From Fusarium oxysporum f. sp. lycopersici 4287 (lineage: Eukaryota; Ascomycota; Sordariomycetes; Hypocreales; Nectriaceae), in NCBI RefSeq assembly GCF_000149955.1, contig NC_030998.1, positions 570,699 to 634,698 on the forward strand: DNA of 64,000 bases. The letters are read 5' to 3'. Below the pieces are notes generated by a model that saw nothing but the letters and a program-made list of their open reading frames with translations, had not been told where the DNA came from and did not search any database. Position 1 is the first letter of the stretch; each line of letters begins with the position of its first letter. Positions 52,561 through 64,000 of the stretch are shown here, one piece after another. A program made the position numbers and the translations under genes.

Positions 52561-53660
52561 AGCGCCGAGTCGGATGCGTGCGTATCAACAAGATTGAAGT
52601 GTGGAAAAGGCAGAGAATAAGGGGCAAGGACAAAAAGAGGGACTAAACTGCCCTGCTTAATGTAGAGCCTGATTTTTATGTAGGGATCAGGTGGCTCTCA
52701 TCTTGTCTAGATACTCTTTCTTTACCAATCGTAGTGGCACCGCGAGTTTCTTTTCTCAAGGTTGAGTACAAGGCTCTCAGCTCGTTATAAAGCGGTTAGC
52801 TCGATGCTTAATTGAGCCTGGTACGGCCTCTGTGGCTGAACTCAGGCATAATTGAGACCTGACATAGCCCCTCGCAAAGAAGGACAAGCAGCCTGATTGG
52901 ACTTCGAGGTGCATAAGCGCTGAGAGGCACTGCCCATTCGCAGAAGTAGGCCTTATCATCGTTTGAAACCTAACGTTCGTTAACTATACGGGCATCTTTA
53001 TAACAGAGAAATGCCTGTCATGAATTTGAGATGCAATTTGTGAAACGAACAAGCGAGTTGCCCGATTCAGCAGAGGATGATATAAAATGCAGTTTTGATT
53101 ATCCAAAAGTAAGGCGACGTGTAATCTGATTGATTGGCATTTAGCAGACAGGAACCAACTTCAGGGCTGCCTCTCTTGAGTGATGCTCTACCAATGGTCG
53201 TTTAGGCGAATATGCAAATGCCTCTTCCATTGAAGCATGGTGTTTCATCGTGGATGAGATCTTCACCCACGTTCGGCGGATCTCAGGCAGCTGTGTCACA
53301 TGGCCATTACCCGCCACTTGATCTTCATCTTCTTGACCTGAGCCCGATATAGGAGTTGATCATGTTTTGAATGGTCATTTTTTCTGAATTTGCTTCCTCT
53401 CAATATGATCTCACGAAAGGATAGGGCCCTAAACACAGTAGAGCGATAAAGAACTTTAATCAATCTATGTAAAATACTGAATAAGTACTGTGATATGCTC
53501 ACGTATCTGACCTGCAGCGAGTATCCTGTTTGACTACTCTAGATACCGCAGATGTATCTGAAACGAATCTATACCACCCAATTCCCAACGCCGGAACCCA
53601 AAATAAACGAGTGTCGTAAACGCCAATGACTCCAAAACTTCCCAGCTGAACGATAACGAT
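52561..53660. other. intergenic region
   Basis: 1.1 kb, no recognised gene or repeat. Confidence 0.5.
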
Positions 53661-53864
53661 CTAGGCAGCTGGCATCGCACGAGTTGAAGTCCACGCACCA
53701 ACGCCCATCAAATACTGGTCCATAGACTCCTTTCTGCGAGGTCTTATGACTGGTCTTGGACGGTCTGGATCCTGCTTGGTGTGTGTCAGCGTGACGGAGC
53801 TGACTGAGGGTTCAACATGCATTGAACCAGACCGTTTGGGCTGTTGCGTAGTGACAGTGCCCAT
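53661..53864 (-). CDS. small basic/Pro-rich protein, 67 aa
   Basis: A single frame starting GCGAAATGGGC. The composition is non-random: a Ser/Thr/Pro-rich first half, then R-P-R-R-K-E-S-M-D-Q-Y-L-M-G-V-G-A-W-T. It has no signal peptide or membrane segment. No family is recognised. The R-R-K-E-S stretch is a possible kinase site. Called mainly because codon use and start context look better than for other short frames in this 2.7-kb space. Confidence 0.4.
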   Translation of the reverse strand: MGTVTTQQPKRSGSMHVEPSVSSVTLTHTKQDPDRPRPVIRPRRKESMDQYLMGVGAWTSTRAMPAA

Positions 53865-55282
53865 TTCGCCTGATGTGTTTGAAAAGTAAGTGAAGAGTCA
53901 AGCCAGCGGTGTATCCTCGATCACTGACCGTTGTAGTTTATAAGTGTAATATAAGGGCGTTTATCATATGAAGTCATCGTGAATATAATTCTGAAGAATT
54001 GAAAGCAGTCTTTTGAAGTACAAAGAATTTGACGATGGTCATTTTTGCTGCTGAATTATTACCGTGACAATCCGTGGAAAGGGACGCGGTTTTATAATTA
54101 AATTACCCAACTGCACAATGATGTCGTCTTTCCGCATTCCACGATATCTCAAATCTCCAACCCCTCATGAAGGGGCTTTGCTTGGGGCACATGACATGTA
54201 CACGTGAGATAATAAGTGCGAAAACTACCAGCGGTTGTTAGTGATCGTCGCCTTCTCGAAAGTCATTAGAGTTTGACGGGACCGAAGGGGGCGAATTTCA
54301 ATATTAGATGTGCGATCGTCGTAGTTTGATATTATGAGCTATCGGTCCGCTCTCGGGGACAACTCAGTGACTCCGGCGCTAATGACAACACTGCCAGCTC
54401 ACAGTTTAGGGCTGAAAAGGGTCCGCCTTGTTTTAAGCTTAGATTGATTGGAGAGGGTTTTGACTCTAAAATGCAGTGAAGGTTTGACCATCGAAAAGAG
54501 GAAATCTTGTGCAATCTAGGGACCTGAAATTTGCTGTCTTCGAGAGTACGAAAATGCGAAAAGAGACAACGTAGGGGCCCAAAGGAGAAGGTAACACGCA
54601 ACGACACTTTTACCCATGTTTCTCTACTTCGAAAAGAGATTCGAGGCTGTCGGCAGTGAGATAGAATTACTGGTGTTGGGCATTTGCACTTTAAGCAACC
54701 CTCATGTCCTGATTTGGAAGTTGGCCAGCAAAACCAATGGCCGATTCTCGGAGGATGCTAAAAGATGACGGAATCAAACATGCAGTATGACTACGCCTTT
54801 TAGCATGTAATCGAGCGGGGTCAACTTGCACTTTATTCCTTTGACCCGAGAAGTCACTCATGCGAATGATGCCAACGCACCAAGTACCGCGGCTATGTTC
54901 TCGTTGGGTCTGGTGTGAGGCATCTAATGCAGATCGGAAGATTGGCGAGGTTCAGAACCCCACGCGCCCCGACCCAAGGATCTGTCACCGGTGACGATAT
55001 ATCCCCTAATGTTGGGAAGGGTTATGTACCACGTGGACATAGCGACGATCAAATTACAGGAATGGGTCGCGTGATTAGATGAAAGCTGATTGAGAGAAGT
55101 GGCGAGGATGAGGAGCGAGGAAACAACAAACTATGCCGATCATAGGGCGTTGAGCTATTACCATGATGCTCGGTTCCGGACGTTGCATGTGACACGATGA
55201 AGCTTTTGTTGCAGTGAGTCTGGGAAGCTCTGAATAAGACGTTGAAAAGATTGCATTGATGTTGAATCACAAAGTCGAGAAG
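53865..55282. other. intergenic region
   Basis: 1.4 kb with no recognised gene. Probable regulatory region of the small gene and 3' flank of the MATE gene. Confidence 0.5.
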
Positions 55283-56713
55283 CTAATCCTCTCTTGACTT
55301 GACTATCTCGACTGAACTTCTCCAATCAACTCTGGTCATGTATATCACCTCAATAATGGCGATAACTCCAGAACCACCTATCATTCCAGACCAAACACCA
55401 TTCAGGCCCAGGTTCCAAGGACCCAATTCTAACCAGAGTGCGATGGGAACAGCGGCAAAGTAGTTGACGAAGAACACAACCCACGCTGACACAGATTGTT
55501 TGGCCAATCCACGGAGAACACCATTGCATCCGCAAACAATCGAATCGACGACCTGAAAGCCCGCAACGGCAAGCATAGTGTTCGTAACAATTTTCCGAAC
55601 CTCCTCGTCGCTCGCATAGAAAGGCCCAATGTAATTCCTCAACGAGAACAAAACAGCACCATCAAAGAATCCCAAAACAACAAACATGATACCATAAAGA
55701 ATCGTAATCCGTCTCGCAGCAGTAACGTGTCCACCACCAATCAAATGCCCAATCCTGGTACTAACAGCAACACCAAGCGAAAAAGGAATATGCCACATCA
55801 CAATCGAAGTAGTAGTCAAGATCGTCTGTGCAGCGAGATGAATCGTGCTCATATATGACGTGCTAACGGTGATGATCTCAAACGCAGCCCACTCCGCCAA
55901 CGTGACAGCCGATCCGGCTGCAGATAACCGAACCATGGGTCCCCAGCCCTGCATCGCACGACGCGTAAAGCCGGGCCAGCATTCGTGGGTTGACTTTTTG
56001 AAGAAGATGCAAATGAGAAGGAGGGTTGGGCGAAGGGTGTTGGCTACTGCTGCGCCGAGAGCGGCGCCTTCGAGACCGAGGTTGAGCTTGAAGGCGAAGA
56101 GCCAGCTGAGGAGGGCGTTTATGGGGGCGCAGATCACTAAGACTGCCATGCCTGTGTTGAAGTCGCCTTGAGCTTGGAGGAAGCGTTTTAGGGCCTCGAA
56201 TGAGGCATAGCCGGGGATACCAAGGATGCTGACTCGGAGGAATGAACCCGCTTTGACGGCGAGATGTTCTTGCTTAAGGATGAGAGTCAAGAATGCCGGA
56301 GAACATATCCAAACTGCAGCAACAGGGATAGTAAATACTGTCATGAGAAGAAGCATACGCTGGACATGCAAGCCAACACCCGTCTTGTTTCCAGCCCCAT
56401 ACGCTTGCGCACAGAGGGTGTCGAGAGCTGTTGCCATTCCTTCGTAGAGAGCGAGACCAGCGATGTTCATGGTCGTGACGCCAATTGCAGCAGCAGCCAA
56501 GTCATCAGGGCTGAGGTGACCAGCTGCTGTTGTTGTGATGACGCTAAATGAGTATTGAAGTAGATATGTTGCTACCAGAGGGACTGTATAGCGTGTAATG
56601 AGCGATAGCTCAGCCCACCAGTCGTTCGTTGGCCTTTCTGAGACAGATCTTTCTTCATTGTTTTGCAGCAATGGGGCCGCTTCATTGCGGGCCTCTTCGT
56701 CGTGGGAAGTCAT
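55283..56713 (-). CDS. MATE-family multidrug exporter
   Basis: 476 aa from the ATG at 56713; an upstream in-frame ATG at 56806 would add 31 residues unlike the family. Twelve hydrophobic segments lie in two MatE halves: the first half has T-A-A-G-H-L-S, L-D-T-L-C-A-Q-A-Y-G-A-G and the L-K-R-F-L-Q-A-Q loop; the second has P-F-S-L-G-V-A-V-S-T-R-I-G-H-L-I-G and C-G-C-N-G-V-L-R-G. The hydrophilic N-terminus is acidic with E-E-A-R. It is a vacuolar or plasma-membrane cation/drug antiporter by family. Intronless. Confidence 0.92.
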   Translation of the reverse strand: MTSHDEEARNEAAPLLQNNEERSVSERPTNDWWAELSLITRYTVPLVATYLLQYSFSVITTTAAGHLSPDDLAAAAIGVTTMNIAGLALYEGMATALDTLCAQAYGAGNKTGVGLHVQRMLLLMTVFTIPVAAVWICSPAFLTLILKQEHLAVKAGSFLRVSILGIPGYASFEALKRFLQAQGDFNTGMAVLVICAPINALLSWLFAFKLNLGLEGAALGAAVANTLRPTLLLICIFFKKSTHECWPGFTRRAMQGWGPMVRLSAAGSAVTLAEWAAFEIITVSTSYMSTIHLAAQTILTTTSIVMWHIPFSLGVAVSTRIGHLIGGGHVTAARRITILYGIMFVVLGFFDGAVLFSLRNYIGPFYASDEEVRKIVTNTMLAVAGFQVVDSIVCGCNGVLRGLAKQSVSAWVVFFVNYFAAVPIALWLELGPWNLGLNGVWSGMIGGSGVIAIIEVIYMTRVDWRSSVEIVKSRED

Positions 56714-57900
56714 TATCAATTGATCATAAATATTTTGTTTGGAGAAATGCTGTTCAAGATACCTGACGCTATGAGGTTTACATAGCGTATAGTTGCTTTG
56801 ACTCACAGATCCAAATATGGCAGTTGGTTAACGAATCTTATCCGATCCCGGGCGGGGAAGAAGAATGACTTTAACAATATTGAGTCAGCAACACAGGCAA
56901 ATGATCGGTTGCAGCGTTCATAAAAACGCTGCACGGAAACACGATTGCATCTGTGGCCAAAATCCACCAATGTACAAATAATGATCCCACAAACTCCATA
57001 ACTCCATCTTGTAGAACTCGTCTCATCCATTCGCATGTCTTGCCACGAAAAGCATAGCGAAGAGGAGTCATCAGCAAGGAACAAGGATATAGTTCCATCA
57101 TCAAGAGATTCCTCGTTACGTACTAATTCATGCTCTGACCAGCCCCAACCGACCATTTGAAGAGTGGATTACAGTGGCTAAACAAGTGGCATTAGTGGAT
57201 AACCCTCTATAACCCCCACTCACGGCACCTGGAGGTATCGCGCAGAGTGGACGATCTTATACGAGCACCGAAAATGGCGCTCGGCAGTTTAATTTGATTG
57301 AACTTTATCAACACGTTGTAACCAAGTTCTCTAACGATGTTACACAACTAATTTCACAAAACGTTGACCGCCAGATAACGAGAAAAGAGAATATTGAAAT
57401 GTCAGCATCATGTCACAGTGGCTAAGACCTTGATCTTTAGTTCAAGCCACTGTAAGTCTCTCAGGGGCCGGGGAGCTAAGGGTCCGGCCCGCAAGTCTGC
57501 CCTCTTGATCCGTTACAAGACCAAGTGGGCCGAAGATAACCTTGGCGTTAATTCCCAGCCAGCGAGTCGCAAGCCACAACGGACATATCAACAACCCCTG
57601 GATCCAGTTTATCTTCAGCGACTGGGGGATGTACCGGGTGCAGCCGATCCATTACTTGATTTCTCATTCGAGTGTCGGTGGTTTTGCTTCGTTCGACACT
57701 TGTTCCAACCGAGTACGCTAGTGAATCCTGCGGGAGAAGGGAACTGAAGAAGCTCAGATCTACCGTCTTGCGCCCGCGACCGTGGATGCGGTGCGGCTGA
57801 GACAAGGAGGAGCTAATTCTCCGATGTTTGAGCCTTGTAAATCATAAGACACAAATTAAGACAAGGAATAGTACCATTATCATCACTAACGCTGACTGCC
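56714..57900. other. intergenic region
   Basis: 1.2 kb between the MATE start and the receptor gene's 3' end. Open frames on both strands here were examined and not accepted. Confidence 0.5.
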
Positions 57901-59134
57901 CTACATCCGATATGCACCTTCACTAGATCCCATAGAATCCGCCCGCGAAGTATGTCTATCATCGTAAGATACCTCGAAATCCCGATTCACCATAACACCC
58001 TCCGTCAAATTCCTCACGCTATCGCTTCCGCTCGCTATTTCCGTTCGTACCTCCCCCATAACGTCCCTTCGCCACATTGGTTGATCGTTATGCCTTGGTC
58101 TTGAATGCCTTCGTAGAGCACTGCCTAAACCGCTGCCCTGCTTGGATGTTTGTTTCGTTCGTGAGTCTGATAGGGCTGTCATTTCGAGACCGGTTCCGTT
58201 GCCGCTGTCTTTGAGTTCGTAGGGAGTGTTTATGGCTGCGACTGCAGTAGAGCCGAGTAGACTGTCGATTACGCCTTTGAGACTGGGGATGCAGACTGTG
58301 ATTACTGAGAGACCGAGGGCAATTTGACCCCAGATCACCATTGAGACAGCTTGCCATGTAACATCGTCTGAGTCGCCAAACATGTATCGTGCGTGGACGA
58401 GCTCGGGTATCGTGATGATCGGAACGATGAGTCGCGTGCCGAAGAGCGCCATGACAATAATCTTTCTTCGTATTGAGGTCTGGACTTCCCACATCATTGC
58501 GACCGGGAGAATGCACAGAGCGATGTCTGTGAGGATGATCATGATACTGTTGTACAAAAAGATCGGCCCTTGGTTTGGACACTGCGTTGTGTTCTCTGCA
58601 AGCCACGGCTCCGGCATTGGGCATTGGAAAGCGGTCGCAAATACGCCAGAGATAGCCCACGCAATGACAACTCCACCAAGGATCATATTCGCAGTATTAA
58701 GTCCACCTTGTCGATCGATCTGTCGAATAAGAAGCCCAAGTGAGACCTTCGTCGTCGCATGAACAAGAATTCCGAATATTCGTGATGCATACATCAGCTA
58801 TAACACATTAGCAAGATTCCCTACACACCAGAAAAACACTAACCTTGCTGAAGCGACCAAAGTTCCCATCGGAGAGATCATCGCGATGCTCACCAAGTCC
58901 ATGACTACAAGCAGCAATAACACAGGCCGTTTGTATGAAATACAACAGTGCAGCAATCAACAACCCCACGTCAAAATCTTTCATAGACGTGATATTCAAC
59001 CGAATGATTAACTTCCCAATGATACCGAGAATCGCGTAGATGAAGAATATCACAGCTGTGATGACAACGAGTGCAGCATGGTTACTTTCCGTCAACGGAT
59101 AAAACGGCGGAGCCGCTTGCGATACTTGGTCCAT
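57901..59134 (-). CDS. rhodopsin-domain (Pth11-like) seven-helix membrane protein
   Basis: Exons 59134-58844 and 58797-57901 give 395 aa. Seven hydrophobic helices span about residues 22-270, with an extracellular N-terminus without CFEM. Cys pairs appear in H-G-L-G-E-H and F-Q-C-P-x-P-E-P-W; the latter loop (C-P...C-P-N) matches the fungal integral-membrane rhodopsin domain. A 120-residue cytosolic tail is Ser/Arg-rich with R-R-H-S-R-P-R. Family members are related to Pth11 receptors that sense surfaces or peptides. The ligand is unknown. Confidence 0.88.
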
Positions 59135-60177
59135 CGTCTGCGTAGTATTCGATACCCTTCAGAGGTCTCAGCGACCTTTAATCTAAAGCAAGGGACCAAC
59201 GAGTTGTCTTTAAGGATACAACAAGGGCGGACCGAGCAGATGGGGAGAGCGTAGCATTCGGGGCTGTCAAATAAATAGAGTTGCATTGGGCAAGGTGACA
59301 GCATGAATGTCAACGACCAGGTAATTAAATTAAGACATACATACACGATGAACCATGAATGGAACGCCAGGATTGCATGATCTTGCCGTGTTTCGACTTC
59401 TTCAGCTGTAGTAAAAATTTGTCCGAGTCGTTGAAGTCAGCAGCTTGCGATGCGGTCCTCTCATGTTCCAGAAACCGGGATATCTACTCTGTCTCGGACC
59501 ACTGGGCACCCCCGTTTCAAGCTTCTTGAGTGCTGTCCACTTTTCCACCATCTTCAAGTGGAGATTTGTTATTGTGTGATGTGGCCTATGAGATGGTGAA
59601 TGTCTCGTCGATCTATGCAGCCTGGTGATGACTATTACAATCCCTGCTTCTTGCTCAGCAAGATATGCGGAGTAGTAAGCCAAACAATGCAACCTTTCTT
59701 CTCTCTTTTCCTTTCCCTCTTCACTCATTACTGATCATAACAAAAAGAGAAAGAGAACAGGAAAATATGATATCTGTCGTGGCTGTTGGTTGATAAAGCC
59801 TGGTCCCTGCTAGCAATATTCCTTCGAGTCCACTTGGCGTTGCATCTCAAGCGGTTCCACGAATATTTCCTAACGAGAAATGATCTTCGACGCCACAATC
59901 CTTAGACAAAATCGTTCGATTTCATTGCCGGCCTTATTCGCGGCAATCTCGCCTCGCCTAACTCCCATCCATCCGTTAAGGATCTGTCGCTCAACTTTGA
60001 TGCCAGAGGTTCTTTACTTGTTTCAGGCAATAGCTCGTTCGCATTTCCCCGATAGGTCCACTTTGTAGGTAACTCGTGCTGGCATTTTTATACCTGAGGA
60101 TCTGCTTATACCCAGACCCCGAAGTTTGTTGGTTCGTGTTCCTGCATTCAATATCGCTCGCATATTCTGGGTTCACG
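59135..60177. other. divergent promoter region
   Basis: About 1 kb between the receptor and permease starts. No supported gene; the last 300 bp look like a leader with upstream ATGs (60076). Confidence 0.55.
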
Positions 60178-61902
60178 ATGTCGCACGGCAGTAACAGCAT
60201 TGAGTTGGAAGCCTCGGGCAAGCAGCAGCCTATTCCTGTGAGCGTTGACGCTTCAGCCAGGCCGCCTGAGGACTCCAACATCTACAATGTTACACGAACG
60301 CGCAAGGTGTTTTCTTTTTCGCAGCTTTTTGCTTTTTCGTTGACGTACATGGCATTGTGGGAGGGAATGTGCTCGTAAGTTAACCTTTCCCCATTCTACG
60401 GTCGCAGGGATGCTGATATTGGTAGGAACATGTACTTTGCCCTCTTCAATGGCGGACCGCAAACGTTCCTGTTTAGCTTCATCATCGTCTTCTTCGGCGC
60501 CATCTCCCAGGCTGCGTCGTTGGGAGAAATGGCTTCCATTCAACCAGTCGCTGGCGCGCAGTATCACTGGACATATTACAGTGAGTGATTTGCCTGCTTG
60601 ATTGCAATAACGAACGAGACCTTAACCTGCTAAATAGTGGCACCTCAATCGGTGAAGCGATTCGCGACTTGGATCCAGGGATGGTCTACTTGGTTCGGCT
60701 ATGTGTCTTTGCTGGCTGCTATTGCCAACGTCACTATCATTCTTCTCGAGTCGATGATCAGCATCAACCATCCCAGCTATGTCGCTGGTGGATGGCATAC
60801 CTCCGTTCTTGTCATCGCCATGTGTTTGGTGCATGGATTGATGAACGTCTACGCCTTCAAGCTTATTCCTTGGGTGGAGCTTGTCGCTGGTGTTCTTCAC
60901 GTCTGCCTTTTCGTCATCTTTGTCGTTGTTCTTGTTGTCATGGGCCCTCGAAACCCTTCGTCCTTCTGGCTGCAGCGCAACATCTCTTCCGGATGGGACA
61001 ATGAGTACATTGCATGGAACCTGGGCATGCTGACTTGCGTATGGAGTTTCACTGGTAAGATCCTTTGGGAGCCCTCGCCGCCATGATCTCACTAACTGCT
61101 TGCAGGCTTCGACAGTGCTATCCATATGTCCGAGGAGACTCGAAAGGCCAAGTCTGCCGTCCCTCGCGCCATGTTCTGGTCCATCTTCATGAACGGCGTC
61201 CTGGGTTTCATCATGGTCAACGTTCTCATCTCCGCCATGGGCTCCGTCGAAGACATGCTTGAGCAACCCAGCCAGATCCAGGCCATCCTCCTCAACGTGA
61301 CTGGCTCCAACAAAGCCACCACTGCCATGATAGCTGGTCTTTTCATCATATCGTTCAGTGTCAACCTCGCCAACATTGCTTCTGTGTCTCGTTTGACGTG
61401 GGCTTGGTCTCGTGATGGTGGTATGCCTGCTTACTTTGCGTATGTCAGCCCTACTCATCGCGTACCTACCCGCTCTATCATCCTCACTGTCTTCCTCGTC
61501 TGCGCTCTGAACCTTCTCAACATTGGCAACACCTCATACGTTGCTTTCGGTGCCATTACATCTCTCTCATCTTTGGCTCTGTACCTCAGCTACGCTATCG
61601 CCATTGCCAGTATCATCTACGTTCGTCTCTCGGGATCTACCATCAAGCTTGGAGAGTGGAACCTTGGTCGTTTCGGCCTTCCTGTCAACGTCTTTGCTCT
61701 GGTTTATACCCTTTACGTCATTATCTTCCTCCCCTTCCCATCAACTCTCCCAGTCACTGGCGAGAACATGAATTACTGCGGCCCGGTCATGGTAGCCGTC
61801 CTTGCTATCGCTGTTGGTTTGTGGTTTACACATGCTAGAAATCATTGGAATGGCCCTAACTTGACCATCCTTGAGTTTGTGGTTGCCAACGCATCCGAAT
61901 GA
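60178..61902 (+). CDS. APC-family amino-acid/GABA/choline permease
   Basis: Exons 60178-60374, 60426-60580, 60638-61054 and 61106-61902 give 521 aa. Twelve predicted helices. Family marks are F-S-F-x-Q-L-F-A-F-S-L-T-Y-M-A-L-W in helix 1, F-N-G-G-P-Q, G-A-I-S-Q-A-A-S-L-G-E-M-A-S in helix 2, Q-Y-H-W-T-Y, and F-D-S-A-I-H-M-S-E-E-T in helix 6-7. These fit the ascomycete group of Uga4/Hnm1-like permeases (GABA, choline or basic amino acids). The cytosolic N-terminus is 50 residues. The upstream leader contains an ATG at 60076 in frame; 60178 is preferred by conserved start. Confidence 0.9.
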
Positions 61903-63876
61903 TCATGAGGAATGGACGCATGAGTATTCACATACACACAAGATAGAATAATGGACCTTCTTTGACCAAATTAGTTTTCGAGATGCTGACTGGCTTCTCC
62001 TGACTTCTTTAGTGCCACTTGAGGTTCGCAGCTCATGGCTCATACATGCCACTGATGTTTGTGCTCATATGAAGTAATTCTTGCTAGTCATGGTATCATG
62101 CTACTCACTGTATTGCGTTTAAGTTTGGTCACAATCGTACAAACCCCATCCATTGCTTCGCCGTGTAACATTGGGTCTCTGCCGAGACATGCCCATGTGC
62201 TTTGCCGATGATTGGTTTCATTCTTCCTCCTCATCATCACTGAATAAAACTGGGTGTGGAAAAACCACGTGAAGACTAAATAAATGGCTACAGAATGATG
62301 TTTTTTTGAGATATAAGACTTGATATTTTCTCTTCTCTAACTAACACTTGCCAGAACGCTGATTCCCAGAGGGTCCAATTAACACATCGCGAAGCCATGT
62401 CGGCATACCATCTTCTATGTATTGCCTATGCCAGTCTAAAACACGACATAAATCCTCAGAGTACTCACTTTAGCCTTGCGAGATGATCTGGAAACGATCT
62501 CACAAACGATTTGAGACATTCTTCCTCTCGTAGGTAACGTGATAACTTTTTGATACCGAGATGCTCAGATACAGGGTAGTTAGCTCAGAAGCGCGTCCCG
62601 AGCCGAGACGCGATTGGCAACCCGGTGAAATAGGCGGTAAACAACAGGGATTAGCGGGTACTCCCTCTCCATCTGCTGAGTGCTTGAACAGTAAGCATTT
62701 TTTGACGCAACACATTAAGAACGGACTGGTGCGCTATTGGGGCTCAAAACGGGACTTGCAATATCACTTTCCTCAAGTTGGACAGCCTCTAAGTTAGATT
62801 GCTCAATACAGACTTCAGCTGCTTCCCGGGCACTCCGTAACTATTTGGTAACTATTGACTGTTGGTGCTAACATTTCTGTTAGCGTCTCCACTGTCTTTT
62901 ACCGACATCGATAACAGGTCTGTTAGCAGGGTCCAATTCTCAGCCAACAGCTGTAAACTAACGACCAACACTTCTTGGCACATTCTAGATCAGGTCTCCG
63001 TCCCATAAATGGCCGTTCTAGAACACAGGATGATCCATCGCAATGACAGCACTGCAAGCGACCTGAGCGGAGTCAAATGCAGGGGCACGTAAAATCTTCC
63101 TCTTCGGTTCCTCGCTGAGCCAAATTGATCAGAATGCCAAGCAAAGCGCTCCGTTGATGCAATGTTGTCTTGATGGGAATAAGCAGAGAAGAGTGATGAT
63201 GTCCTTTTAAGACTGTGCCGCATGTGACCACCAGGGATAGATTCATTGGCCTTGACATGACTTCTCGTAAATGGGACATTCAGCTGCAGTTGGGACTGTC
63301 CAAGATGCACGCTCGGACTGATGTTGTCATCAATGTCATCTGACATTCATCCTACTTACCAGGGGCATTGAAGAGTTGGGCTCGTCACTGCTGTTTCAGA
63401 ACCTTGAACAGAACATCAACATGCGTCGTACCCTATGTAGATCATAGTCCAGAAGGCTCAAGTAATTGACTTTAAGGTTACAGTGAAGATTAACCACAAT
63501 GGAGAGTTAGTCGGAGAATTGTACCTTCTAGTACGCGTCGGATGTACGGTTCAAGTGCTGGTCCCGTCTGACCAATGTCAGAAGAGATCCCTGTCTCAGA
63601 CTTACGATAAATCCAATTAGCCTCAACAAAGGGTCCTCCATGTCTCCACATCGCAACCAACCAACATCTCCATTTCCACTTGGTAGGTCCCTCTGGGCTG
63701 TGCCGCTATTGGAAATGACACGAACTGGAGACAGTAAGCCCAAACCCAATTTCCCAATTCTTACAAAAGGTTGTCTTGGCCCCAAGAAATCTGCCAGCCA
63801 ACCGTTCTCTCGTTTCGTCTCTTGTATTCCCTGTACGACAAAACAGATCATACCGATACCGCGCTCGATATTCAAG
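61903..63876. other. gene-poor intergenic region
   Basis: Nearly 2 kb with no recognised gene, repeat or tRNA. Confidence 0.5.
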
Positions 63877-64000
63877 ATGGACATTATTACTTTCGACCGA
63901 CTTAGCCGACAAAAAGGCGTCGTCCTTGCCATGATACTTCTTGTACTTGTCGGCCTCGTCATCCATATCTACGCCCTCATATTCTCACCAGCTTATGGGA
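63877..64000 (+). CDS. start of a membrane-anchored protein, 3' end outside window
   Basis: An ATG at 63877 (CAAGATGG context) opens a frame that runs to the right edge (41 codons). Residues 17-36 form one strong hydrophobic helix after a short basic lead (R-L-S-R-Q-K), as in a type II signal anchor. The family cannot be told from this piece. Confidence 0.5.
   Translation, partial: MDIITFDRLSRQKGVVLAMILLVLVGLVIHIYALIFSPAYG

Noticed and set aside
56803..57156. 117-codon minus-strand frame next to the MATE gene
   Set aside because: No domain or family character and it overlaps the MATE leader; probably chance.
57394..57747. 117-codon plus-strand frame
   Set aside because: Composition is not protein-like and no splice partner or family was found.
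59402..59728. 108-codon minus-strand frame
   Set aside because: Lies in the divergent promoter, without recognisable features.
62990..63346. 118-codon minus-strand frame in a gene-poor stretch
   Set aside because: No motif and no start or splice support.

Overview
The window is nuclear DNA of a filamentous ascomycete, most likely a Sordariomycete close to Fusarium. The evidence is the many 43-65 nt GT-AG introns with internal CTAAC/CTGAC-type branch sites, intron-containing tRNA genes, a Ty1/copia retrotransposon and typical fungal families (Zn2Cys6 regulator, LaeA-like methyltransferase, tannase, fungal rhodopsin-like receptor, STAND-type N-terminal domain). Most multi-exon models below were assembled by hand; each sums to an intact reading frame unless stated.

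1-9,060 looks like a glycoside-use cluster: a sugar porter, a second MFS transporter, a PA14-containing GH3 beta-glucosidase and a Zn2Cys6 regulator. A 16-bp identical CGG-N7-CCG element lies upstream of the sugar porter and in the divergent MFS/GH3 promoter. 10,212-15,608 encodes an unusual fusion: an indoleamine-2,3-dioxygenase-like haem domain, an FAD/NAD(P)H reductase, a cytochrome b5 domain and, after a 220-N assembly gap, a long Ser-rich tail.

16,312-21,507 is a young copia element on the minus strand (identical 206-bp LTRs, 5-bp duplication). Its primer-binding site matches the anticodon arm of tRNA-Lys(CUU), whose gene is also in this window. It sits 45 bp upstream of the start codon of an LaeA-like methyltransferase. 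23-29 kb is gene-poor, with an SDR and small orphan genes.

29.9-39 kb carries a reticulon-like protein, a small actinoporin-like protein, an ankyrin protein with a DYW-like nucleic-acid deaminase domain, a peroxisomal (SKL) FMN hydroxyacid oxidase and a secreted tannase/feruloyl-esterase-like enzyme. 39.6-46.3 kb holds an SDR, tRNA-Lys and tRNA-Pro, a frameshifted sulfite-oxidase-like gene, SPT3, an alanyl-tRNA editing protein and a thioredoxin-like protein that has lost both active-site cysteines. 46.9-64 kb holds an 8-Cys secreted peptide, a glyoxalase-like protein, a 1,054-residue STAND-N-terminal/ankyrin protein with no NACHT or NB-ARC, a MATE exporter, a rhodopsin-like receptor, an APC permease and the start of a membrane protein at the right edge.

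The strongest candidates for undescribed biology are the dioxygenase-reductase-b5 fusion and the ankyrin/deaminase protein.
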